Below are positions 1 to 6,945 of a stretch of 19,786 nucleotides of DNA, piece after piece; the first letter of the stretch is position 1, and the number at the start of each line of letters is the position of its first letter. A program made the translations under genes and the position numbers. The notes beneath the pieces are model-generated. The model worked only from the letters and a program-made list of their open reading frames with translations. It was not told the DNA's origin and did no database searches. Source of the stretch: WGAB01 sp964406105 (GTDB taxonomy: Bacteria > Hydrothermota > Hydrothermia > WGAB01); NCBI GenBank assembly GCA_964406105.1, contig CAYOQK010000053.1, positions 1-19,786 of the forward strand, in the 5' to 3' direction.

Positions 1-43
1 GCTGCAAAGGGCCCGGGCAAAGACATGGGAACCGGCCCTGGGC

Positions 44-2914
44 ATGGCTCTGCTGGATCTCTCTGGCCTCACCCCTGAACTCCGAAGGGGATCGGAACAC
101 GAGGTACACGCCTTTCTTCGCCGTGTCCTCCAACAAGTGGAAAACCTCTTCCCCGACGGATCCCGAGGCGTGTTGCTGGATCCCCCATTGATCGGCCTGG
201 TGTTCCCCCTGCCCCAGGGGGTTCACCTCGGCTCCTGGCTGGCCGAAATCGGCCACCGGGCTCAGCAGATCCGCCTCCCTTGGAAATCCAAACCCCTCCC
301 TCTCCGGGGAAGGCTGGCGGCCACCCAAGTGGACCGTCAGGGAGCCCTGGAAACCCTGGCAGAGGTGCTCCTGGAGCAGCTCCACCTGCTGCCCTCAGGG
401 GCATGGACCTGGGTGCCCTCTCCGCCTCCACCTTCGGATTGGGAGCGTTTTTGGACACCCTGGCTGGAATCTTGGCCCCATCTCTTGCACGGCCGCCGGG
501 TGGTGATCTGGCTCACCGGAGGCACCTCCCTGGACCGAGAGATCGTGCTGGATCTGCTCCGCCGATTTTGGAGCCGTTGGGGGTTCTCCCAGCTCCGCTC
601 CTGCCCCCACCGTGCACGGCATCACCCCTATGGCGCCCTGCTGGACGGTTTGCACCGCTACACCCTGCTCTACTCCGAGGTTCCCAAGGGGCCCTGGCGT
701 CGTCTTTTGGAGCCAGAAGCCACCTACACGCAAACTCAGGCCCGCACATGGCTCACCGAGGCCGTACTGGCCCTGAGCTCGGCCCAGCCCTTGCTGATCT
801 TGATTCCCGAGTTCCAACAGTGGGCCCCTGAAAGCCAGCACGTGCTGAAGCACCTCATTCGTACCGGCGGGAACTTCTCCCTGGTGATCACCTCTGCGCA
901 TCTCCCGGAGCCCAGCCTTCGCGGTTACGTGCACCTCGCCACCCTGCCCGACCTTCGCGAGATGCTCACCCCGGCCGCCCTGGGCAGCCTCTTCCCGGGT
1001 CTCCATTACCCCGAGGTGCTGTCCTGGCTCATGAACCAACCGTCCACCCATCGGCTTCATTGTTTGCGGGTCTTGTACGCCCTCAGGGGTCCCCAAGCCC
1101 TGGAAGGGCTGGAGTCCGATCCTGAGGCCCCAGCCCGAAAGATTCTGGAAGCCCTTTCGGCCACCGAACGCCGCTTCCTTCACCTTCTCTCCCCCTTGTC
1201 CGAACCGTTGGACCTTCCCCTGCTCCAGGAGATCACAGATCTGCCTTCCGTAGAGATTGGAACCCTGCTCCACCGGCTTACGGCCTTGCACATCCTGCGC
1301 ACCGATGGCCAGGGCGGCTTCGTCTTCCCCAACACGCCCCTGCGGAAACTCTTGCTCCGAAGCCTCAAAGCCGAGAGGAAGCAGGAGGTGCACCGGCGGG
1401 CCCTTCGGGTTTTGGAAAGCCGAACCGGCCCCTTCGTGGACTCTCTCCGGCTTCCCCACCTTTTGGCGGTGGGGCGTTATGGTCAGGCGTTCAATGCCTA
1501 CCTGGCGTTGGCAGACCAATCCTTCCGAAAGGGGGCTCCCCTATCGGGGCTGAAGGCCCTGCAGCGGGCCGTGCGGCTGGCGCGCTTTGATCCCTCTCTT
1601 CGTGAGATCCTCAACGCTGCCCTGAACCTACGCCACCGGCTGCCCCATCCAAACCGTTTGGAGGCGCTTCCCGCAGCCCTGCGGGAAGCGCGCAGCCTGG
1701 CCGAAGACCTGGAGGCCCTTGGAGAGCCCGAACATCTGCTGCCTTTGGGATATTGGATCGGTCGGCTCCTGCTCCACATGGGGCGCTATGAAGAGGCTGA
1801 AGAACTGGGACGCCAGTTGTACCAGCAGGCTGAAGTGCGGAAAAACCCCGAATTCTTGGCCCTGGCCCTGGAGATCCTGGGGCTCCACGCCTGGTACCGC
1901 GAGGAGGTGCCTCGGGCCATGGTCGCCTGGAAACAGGCGTTGGTGCATGCGCAAGAGGCCCAGTGCCCCACGTTGATGGCAAGGATCCTGGGGAACCTGG
2001 GCATGGCATACCAGCAACAACACCGGTATCCCTTGGCCCTCAAGCATTACGTAGGGGCCCTGAGGATCTATAACCGGGAAGGCGACCGCCCGTCCGTGGG
2101 CATCGCGTTAGGGATGATCGGCCACGTGTTCCGGCATTGGGGCCTTCTGGATCGCGCTCTTCAGTACTACCGACGGGCGGCCCACGTGAGCCAGCAGGTA
2201 GGCGATATGTACCACGCAGTGGTGTGGAAGGCCGAAGAGGGTTTCCTGTTCACCGATCTCGCCCTCTGGGAGGAGGGGATGCCGCGACTTTTGGAGGCCC
2301 TGACCTCGGCTCGTTCCATTGAAGCCACCTATCTGCTGGCCAACCTGCAGGTGGAAATCCTTCAGGTTCAGGCTCGGCGAGGGTACCGTTCCCAGGCCTT
2401 GGCGGGCTTGGAACGGTTGATCCAACGGCTCAGGCAACGGGGGATCCACGACCTGGAACTCCGGGCCCGGCTGTATCGGATTCGGTGGCTAACGGAAACC
2501 GGCCGGTGGAAAGCCGCGCGCGCCGCCCTTCAGGAAACCGAGGCTCTGGTGTTGTCCCAATACCCCCAGTTTCAGGATCCCTTGGAGTTGGAGTGGATCC
2601 GCTTTTTGAACGCCACCCGGCAGCACCGACAGGCCTTGGCCCGGTTCCCCCGTTGGTTCCGGGACCTCAAAGGGCCGATCCCCTCGGGCCCTCTCCGTTT
2701 GAGCGTGGATGCACTGCGGGCCGAAACCCTGGTGCATGCTGAGGATCCGCGAGCAGGGCCCTACCTGGAGCAGGCCTGGAAACACGTGCTACGCTTGGCC
2801 CGCCATCTCCCCTCGCCGCAGCATGCACAACGTTTCCTGCAGCGTCATCCTGAGGTTCAGCGGCTTCGGGCCCTGCGGGACCATTTCCGGCCCGCCCGTC
2901 CCTCCTCCTTGTGA
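44..2914 (+). CDS. Degenerate cyclase-like / STAND ATPase-like / TPR regulatory protein (5' end probably outside the window)
   Basis: No catalytic role is expected; I infer a TPR-based sensing or scaffolding protein. Residues 1-57 follow the class III nucleotide cyclase pattern: LLDLSGLT stands where LFADxxGFT is usual, and LLDPPLIGLVF stands for the GDAVMALF segment. Residues 148-330 follow a STAND/AAA ATPase, but the Walker A site reads GGTSLDRE without the GK(T/S) lysine, and the Walker B region LLILIPEFQQW lacks the acidic pair of the usual LDDLHWAD. The YGALLDGL block at 196-203 is typical of these ATPases. Helical TPR-type repeats fill about 565-830 and the rest of the C-terminus. The frame is open leftward from base 2, and no Shine-Dalgarno or -10 precedes the ATG at 44, so the gene probably begins upstream of the window. 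It converges on the operon ending at 3372. Confidence 0.75.
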   Translation: MALLDLSGLTPELRRGSEHEVHAFLRRVLQQVENLFPDGSRGVLLDPPLIGLVFPLPQGVHLGSWLAEIGHRAQQIRLPWKSKPLPLRGRLAATQVDRQGALETLAEVLLEQLHLLPSGAWTWVPSPPPPSDWERFWTPWLESWPHLLHGRRVVIWLTGGTSLDREIVLDLLRRFWSRWGFSQLRSCPHRARHHPYGALLDGLHRYTLLYSEVPKGPWRRLLEPEATYTQTQARTWLTEAVLALSSAQPLLILIPEFQQWAPESQHVLKHLIRTGGNFSLVITSAHLPEPSLRGYVHLATLPDLREMLTPAALGSLFPGLHYPEVLSWLMNQPSTHRLHCLRVLYALRGPQALEGLESDPEAPARKILEALSATERRFLHLLSPLSEPLDLPLLQEITDLPSVEIGTLLHRLTALHILRTDGQGGFVFPNTPLRKLLLRSLKAERKQEVHRRALRVLESRTGPFVDSLRLPHLLAVGRYGQAFNAYLALADQSFRKGAPLSGLKALQRAVRLARFDPSLREILNAALNLRHRLPHPNRLEALPAALREARSLAEDLEALGEPEHLLPLGYWIGRLLLHMGRYEEAEELGRQLYQQAEVRKNPEFLALALEILGLHAWYREEVPRAMVAWKQALVHAQEAQCPTLMARILGNLGMAYQQQHRYPLALKHYVGALRIYNREGDRPSVGIALGMIGHVFRHWGLLDRALQYYRRAAHVSQQVGDMYHAVVWKAEEGFLFTDLALWEEGMPRLLEALTSARSIEATYLLANLQVEILQVQARRGYRSQALAGLERLIQRLRQRGIHDLELRARLYRIRWLTETGRWKAARAALQETEALVLSQYPQFQDPLELEWIRFLNATRQHRQALARFPRWFRDLKGPIPSGPLRLSVDALRAETLVHAEDPRAGPYLEQAWKHVLRLARHLPSPQHAQRFLQRHPEVQRLRALRDHFRPARPSSL

Positions 2915-2927
2915 ATCCCAAATTCAC
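2911..2927 (+). repeat. Short inverted repeat over the stop codon
   Basis: GTGAAT (2911-2916) and ATTCAC (2922-2927) form a 6-base-pair stem with a 5-base loop overlapping the TGA stop. No T-run follows, so it is at best a weak 3' structure. Confidence 0.3.
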
Positions 2928-3045
2928 AACGATCTGATTTCCAAAGGGTTAGATTGCCGTGAGCATGCGATGAGCCTCTAAGGCAAACTTGGGCACATGG
3001 AAACACAACACGGGGAGTTGCCCGGATTGGGAAGGGCTCAGGTTA

Positions 3046-3072
3046 GATCCCTGGGCGCAGGAGACAGGGATC
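3046..3072. repeat. 8-bp perfect inverted repeat
   Basis: GATCCCTG (3046-3053) and CAGGGATC (3065-3072) flank an 11-base loop. On the + strand it is followed by GGGTTTCT, so it could be a weak terminator for the + strand gene, but the T-run is short. Confidence 0.4.
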
Positions 3073-3208
3073 GGGTTTCTGCCCGCACTTCGGCCGTGCC
3101 GGGACCTCCGCCAACTGGGAGGGGGTGGTTCCTCCTCCTTCTCTTAGCCACCGCTTAGGAACACCTCCGGATCCTCGTGGCCGCCGGGCAACTCCCCCAT
3201 TTCCCTCC

Positions 3209-3256
3209 GAGGTTTCCCAGAGCCTGGTTTTTGTTCTCTCAAAAGAGGGAAACCTC
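3209..3256. repeat. 10-bp perfect inverted repeat
   Basis: GAGGTTTCCC (3209-3218) and GGGAAACCTC (3247-3256) are exact reverse complements separated by 28 bases. Inside, CTCT (3236-3239) can pair either with AGAG (3219-3222) or with AGAG (3244-3247), so alternative folds are possible. It is the longest stem in the gap and lies more than 100 bases beyond the end of either flanking gene. Confidence 0.5.
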
Positions 3257-3318
3257 TGGCTGCCTACTATGGCCAGCGGGGGCGAGGAAGATCAGGCCCG
3301 TGGACCACAGGAAACTTG

Positions 3319-3344
3319 CCGTAGGGGCCCTGGAGATCCTACGG
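3319..3344 (-). terminator. Possible 3' hairpin of the ten-gene operon
   Basis: CCGTAGG (3319-3325) and CCTACGG (3338-3344) form a 7-bp stem with a 12-base loop, starting 28 bases beyond the stop of the last operon gene. On the minus strand the stem is followed by CAAGTTTCC, which is not a proper T-run, so the terminator call is tentative. Confidence 0.3.
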
Positions 3345-3371
3345 GGATCGCAACGGCACGCAGGTGTGGGA

Positions 3372-5378
3372 TCAGCCCTGCATGGCCTCCCACACGAGTT
3401 CGGCCAAGTCCTTCACCTGGAGATCCTCCGCCTGGATCTCCCGGGTACCGTCCTCCAGCATCCGCATGCAGAAGGGGCAGGCCACGCCGATCACCTGGGC
3501 ACCGGTTTCCTGGGCTTCGCGGGTGCGGAGTTGGTTCACCTTGTACTTTCCGGTTTCCTCCATCCACATGCGTCCTCCTCCAGCGCCGCAGCAGAAGCTG
3601 AGTTCCCGGGAGTGGGGCATTTCCACCAGGTCCTCGGGTTGCACCTTCAAGATCACCTCTCGGGGAGCATCGTAGATGCCGTTGTGTCGGCCCAGGTAAC
3701 AGGGGTCATGGAAGGTCACCTTTTGGCCCAAGGGTTTTTTCAGTTGGATTCGGCCAGAGGCCAGCAGTTCTTGCAGGAATTCACTGTGGTGCACCACTTC
3801 AAAATCGGCGCCGTAGTCTGGGTACTCGTTTTTGAAGGTGTTGTAGCAGTGGGGGCATAGGGTAAGGATCTTTCGGACCTTGTATCGGCGGAAGGTCTCA
3901 ATGTTTTCGGTGGCCAAGAGGTAAAACTGGTACTCGTTGCCGGTGCGGCGAGCTGGATCGCCGGAGCACTTTTCCTCTTCGCCCAGGACAGCGAATTCAA
4001 TGCCCGCCGCTTGGAGGATCTGGACCATCGCCCGGGCCACCTTTTTGGCGCGGTCATCAAAGGAAGCCGCACACCCCACCCAAAACAGAAGCGGGGCCTC
4101 GCCCAGTTCCTTGGCGGTTTTCACGTTCAGGCCTTCGGCCCATTTGAGGCGTTCGCCCTGCCACACCCCCCAAGGGTTGCCCTGGGTTTCCAGGCCCTTC
4201 ATGGCGGGGGTGAGCTCCTTGGGGAACTTGCCCTCCACCTGCATCTGGCCGCGCCGCATCTCCAGGATCATGGGGATGTGCTCAATGTCCATGGGGCACA
4301 CCTCCATGCAGGCGCCGCAGGTGGTACATGCCCATAGGGCATCTTCGCTGAGCACCGTGCCCACCAGGGGCTTCTCGCCCTTGCCCTCCTTGAGCAATGT
4401 GTCCTTTTCCTCCAGCAGCAGTTCCCGGGTATTCACGATCATCCACTTGGGCGAAAGGGCCGACACGGCGTTAAAGGCAGGGCAAAAGTCATTGCACCGG
4501 CCGCATTCAATACAGGCAAACGTGTCAAAGAGGTTCTTTTGGGGCAGATCCTGCACCTGCACCGCGCCGAAGTACTCGTTCTCTTCGTTCTCCAGGTCCA
4601 TGGGCTCCACGTATCCGTAGGGTTTCTCCCGTTTGAGGAAAACGTTGATGGTGCCGGTGATCAGGTGCAGGTGTTTGGAATTGGGGATGAACATGAGGAA
4701 CACGAACACGAGCACCACGTGCACCAGCCAAAAGGTTTTTTCAATGGCCCCTGCAGCGTGGGAAACCGGGGCCAGCAGTGAGGCCCAGAGTTGCCCCATG
4801 GGCAGGAATCCCCCCATGGTGCCCTGGAGGATCCGGCCAGCCTCAAAGAGTTGGTACGAGATCATCAGCGAAAAGATCAGCAAGAGCACGATGGCCGAGT
4901 GCAACTGGGGGTGTCGGCGGGAGTGTTCGTTAACGATGACCGGACGGTCTTCGGGGATCCGCAAGGCCAACGGACGAAGGACAAACCGTCGGTAGGCCAA
5001 GCCGATGACGCCCAGGGAAACAAACAGGGAGAACAGATCGGTGAGGCTCAGATACACCTGGTGCCCGGGGAGGTGATCCACCAGCGACCAGCCGGTCCAG
5101 AGGGCCACAGTGAGGTCAATGGTAGAAATGAGGAACACGATGAAGCCCCACACGATGGAGGCATGGAGCAGGCCGGTGAGCCAGCGGATTCGGATCACGG
5201 GTTTTTGGCTTAGGGCCAGGTAAAGGGCCCGGAGCAGGCGTTTTGTGAGGTGATCCAGGCGACCATCGGGCCGGCCGCGTTTCACAAGGGCGATGCGGAG
5301 CCCGAAGGATCGCGCGAAGTACCACACGGAATAAACAACAAAGCCAAAGAAAAGCAACCGAACCCACCAGGGAAACAT
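3372..5378 (-). CDS. Membrane-bound Fe-S oxidoreductase, ETF:menaquinone oxidoreductase (EMO)-like
   Basis: It is predicted to pass electrons between a soluble donor, plausibly electron-transfer flavoprotein, and the quinone pool. The N-terminal 240 residues contain about five hydrophobic segments with histidines (72, 160, 220, 236, 238) that suit a NarI-like haem b domain. Two 4Fe-4S motifs follow: Cys289/292/295/299 and Cys351/354/357/361. Two heterodisulfide-reductase-type cysteine-rich (CCG) domains come next, the first with Cys436, Cys471 (in KCSGDPARR), Cys508 and Cys511, the second with Cys560, Cys596-597, Cys634 and Cys637. The fusion order and the 668-residue length match the EMO group. 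It is the last gene of the operon, 17 bases after ribD, with its own strong Shine-Dalgarno sequence. No etfAB genes are in the window, so the donor is inferred. Confidence 0.9.
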   Translation of the reverse strand: MFPWWVRLLFFGFVVYSVWYFARSFGLRIALVKRGRPDGRLDHLTKRLLRALYLALSQKPVIRIRWLTGLLHASIVWGFIVFLISTIDLTVALWTGWSLVDHLPGHQVYLSLTDLFSLFVSLGVIGLAYRRFVLRPLALRIPEDRPVIVNEHSRRHPQLHSAIVLLLIFSLMISYQLFEAGRILQGTMGGFLPMGQLWASLLAPVSHAAGAIEKTFWLVHVVLVFVFLMFIPNSKHLHLITGTINVFLKREKPYGYVEPMDLENEENEYFGAVQVQDLPQKNLFDTFACIECGRCNDFCPAFNAVSALSPKWMIVNTRELLLEEKDTLLKEGKGEKPLVGTVLSEDALWACTTCGACMEVCPMDIEHIPMILEMRRGQMQVEGKFPKELTPAMKGLETQGNPWGVWQGERLKWAEGLNVKTAKELGEAPLLFWVGCAASFDDRAKKVARAMVQILQAAGIEFAVLGEEEKCSGDPARRTGNEYQFYLLATENIETFRRYKVRKILTLCPHCYNTFKNEYPDYGADFEVVHHSEFLQELLASGRIQLKKPLGQKVTFHDPCYLGRHNGIYDAPREVILKVQPEDLVEMPHSRELSFCCGAGGGRMWMEETGKYKVNQLRTREAQETGAQVIGVACPFCMRMLEDGTREIQAEDLQVKDLAELVWEAMQG

Positions 5379-5382
5379 GGAT

Positions 5383-5390
5383 ACCTCCTT
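5383..5390 (-). promoter_or_regulatory. Strong Shine-Dalgarno of the Fe-S oxidoreductase gene
   Basis: AAGGAGGT lies 4 bases before the ATG at 5378 and fixes this start. It is the clearest Shine-Dalgarno sequence in the window and belongs to the only operon gene that does not overlap its predecessor. Confidence 0.85.
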
Positions 5391-5395
5391 GTTTT

Positions 5396-6454
5396 CTACG
5401 CCGGTTCGGGCTTCCGCCTAAAGGATACGGCCAGGTCTGGCCCCAAGGGTTTCACCCATTCCCGTTGCCAGCCTGGCGACTCCTCCAGCGTATGCCGAAG
5501 TTCACCAAAGGCGGGGAGGCCCCGGCCCAACACCCGGGGGCTATAGATCAGGATCAGGCGATCAAAGGTGCGATGTTTCAAGAACCAGGAGAACACCTGA
5601 GCCCCGCCTTCCACCAGGACACTCTGGATGCCTTGGTGAGCCAAGGTTTTCAGCAAGTCCTGGGGTGTGTCCAGGGAATCCACCTGCCACACAGGCACAG
5701 GAAGACGGGACGGATGCGGACGATCGGTGATCACCACGGTTTCAGGGGGAGTTTGGAACACCTGGAGCCCCGGGGGGAACTGCAAAGAACGGCTCAGGAT
5801 CAAACGCCGGGGGGGATGGAAAGCCAACACCTCTCGGGCGGTTAAGGCAGGGTTGTCCTGCCGTACGGTGCCGGCTCCCACCAAAAGGGCATCGTGTTCT
5901 CCCCGCAATTGGTGCACCCAGCGGCGAGCCTCCGGCGAGGTGATCCACCGGGCCCGGCCATCGGGTTGAGCGATGTAGCCGTCCAGGGTCAGGGCCACCT
6001 TGAGGGTCACCCAGGGCAACCCGGTTTCGTGGAACTTGAAGTACTCCTCATTGAGTTGGCGGGCCTCTTCGGCCAGGACGCCCTCGGTCACTTGCACACC
6101 GGCTTCCACCAATTGTCGGATGCCCTCCCCGCGCACGCGGGGGAAAGGGTCGCGAACAGCCACCACCACGTGGGCGATCCCTGCCTGAATGATGGCTTGG
6201 GTGCAGGGGGGAGTAGTGCCGTAGAAGGAATGGGGTTCCAGGGTTACGTACATGGTGGCCCCGCGGGCGAGGGGACCTGCCGCCTTCAGGGCCACCACCT
6301 CGGCGTGGTCTGTGCCTTTGCCCAGGTGGTACCCGATGCCCACGATGCGGTGTTGTTTCACGATCACAGCGCCCACCGTAGGGTTGGGACGCGTGCGGCC
6401 CCGATGCCACCGGGCCAAGTCCAAAGCGATGCGCATGTAGTGCTCGTGGTTCAT
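5396..6454 (-). CDS. ribD: Bifunctional riboflavin deaminase/reductase RibD
   Basis: It catalyses two steps of riboflavin synthesis: deamination of the diaminohydroxy-phosphoribosylamino-pyrimidine and NADPH-dependent reduction of the ribosyl side chain. The N-terminal deaminase (about 1-145) shows the catalytic HAE motif (His50, Glu52) and the PPC cysteine (Cys84). The C-terminal reductase (about 147-348) shows TLDGYIA near 156-162, GAGTVRQDNP and the VEGGA nucleotide-binding motif at 281-285. The 352-residue length is normal. The position equivalent to the zinc ligand Cys75 is His75 (EPHSFYGTTPPC instead of EPCxHxGxTPPC), read from a CAT codon. The ATG overlaps the previous stop as ATGA, so translation is probably coupled. 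No other rib genes are visible nearby. Confidence 0.95.
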   Translation of the reverse strand: MNHEHYMRIALDLARWHRGRTRPNPTVGAVIVKQHRIVGIGYHLGKGTDHAEVVALKAAGPLARGATMYVTLEPHSFYGTTPPCTQAIIQAGIAHVVVAVRDPFPRVRGEGIRQLVEAGVQVTEGVLAEEARQLNEEYFKFHETGLPWVTLKVALTLDGYIAQPDGRARWITSPEARRWVHQLRGEHDALLVGAGTVRQDNPALTAREVLAFHPPRRLILSRSLQFPPGLQVFQTPPETVVITDRPHPSRLPVPVWQVDSLDTPQDLLKTLAHQGIQSVLVEGGAQVFSWFLKHRTFDRLILIYSPRVLGRGLPAFGELRHTLEESPGWQREWVKPLGPDLAVSFRRKPEPA

Positions 6455-6945
6455 GGCTCAGGCACCTGCACGTCCTGCTCTACCTGATGGATCGCCTGTT
6501 TAAAGTCCCACAGTTTTGCGGTCACGTAGCTATCGGCCATGGCAAAGAGTTTTGTGCCCACGAACAGGATGAGCCATCCGAAGGCGGTCTGCAGTTCCTC
6601 GCGGCTATGGGTGGTGCGATAGAGCCTGTAGTGGTGCAAGCTCAGGCCCAAGGGTGCCAGTTCCACGCCGGCCAGCAGCATCCCCTTCAGGGGTTGGCGA
6701 AGGTAGAAGGCGCCGCCCCCGGGCAGCAGGCCGGCCAATAGCACGGCCCGCCGCACAGAGGGTTGAAAGGGAGGTTCGTTGGTTCCAAAGATGATCGCCG
6801 TGGCCGGTGGTGCCCCGTAAGCCCCGAGTTCAGCGGGCACCCAGAGCGTCCCCAGCAGCCCCAACAGAAGGATGCCCACCCACCTGCCTTTCCACGGCAG
6901 AAAGTGGGGGAACCGCTGCTGGGGACGCCTCAAGGTTCTGGGCAT
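6451..6945 (-). CDS. DUF5683-like membrane protein
   Basis: This is a 164-residue protein of unknown function. A basic N-terminus is followed by a hydrophobic stretch at about 23-40 that could be a signal peptide or anchor. The block RAVLLAGLLPGGGAFYLRQ at about 66-84, followed by a hydrophobic segment, resembles the DUF5683/TM2-like pattern (SxxLPGxGQFYN...KG) seen in small envelope proteins. A second hydrophobic segment lies near 120-137. The start codon shares one base with the preceding stop (TAATG), with GGAGGG just upstream, so translation is coupled. The stop overlaps the ribD start. The family assignment rests on the motif only. Confidence 0.75.
   Translation of the reverse strand: MPRTLRRPQQRFPHFLPWKGRWVGILLLGLLGTLWVPAELGAYGAPPATAIIFGTNEPPFQPSVRRAVLLAGLLPGGGAFYLRQPLKGMLLAGVELAPLGLSLHHYRLYRTTHSREELQTAFGWLILFVGTKLFAMADSYVTAKLWDFKQAIHQVEQDVQVPEP

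Larger units (their letters stand above)
2915..3371. other. 457-base non-coding gap with several hairpins between convergent genes
   Basis: No credible gene was found here; the open frames that cross it run antisense into the Fe-S oxidoreductase gene. It holds perfect inverted repeats at 3046-3072 (8 bp), 3209-3256 (10 bp) and 3319-3344 (7 bp), and an imperfect stem at about 3082-3103. None is followed by a convincing T-run, so a simple terminator does not explain all of them. A structured RNA is possible, but I recognise no known family (RNase P, tmRNA, SRP and tRNA motifs are absent). Confidence 0.5.

Noticed and set aside
44..220. Active adenylate cyclase
   Set aside because: The LFADxxGFT and GDAVMALF segments are recognisable, but the second metal-binding Asp position and the later catalytic residues are not conserved.
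395..1519. Open frame of 374 codons on the - strand
   Set aside because: Antisense to the cyclase/ATPase/TPR-like gene; composition typical of a shadow frame.
3280..3345. Resemblance to the RNase P RNA GAGGAAAGTCC region (GAGGAAGATCAGGCC near 3284)
   Set aside because: The match is partial and the 3' conserved region would have to lie inside the Fe-S oxidoreductase coding sequence; no such motif was found.
3125..3860. Overlapping + strand frames across the non-coding gap
   Set aside because: They run antisense into the Fe-S oxidoreductase, lack motifs and are Pro/Arg/Gly-rich.
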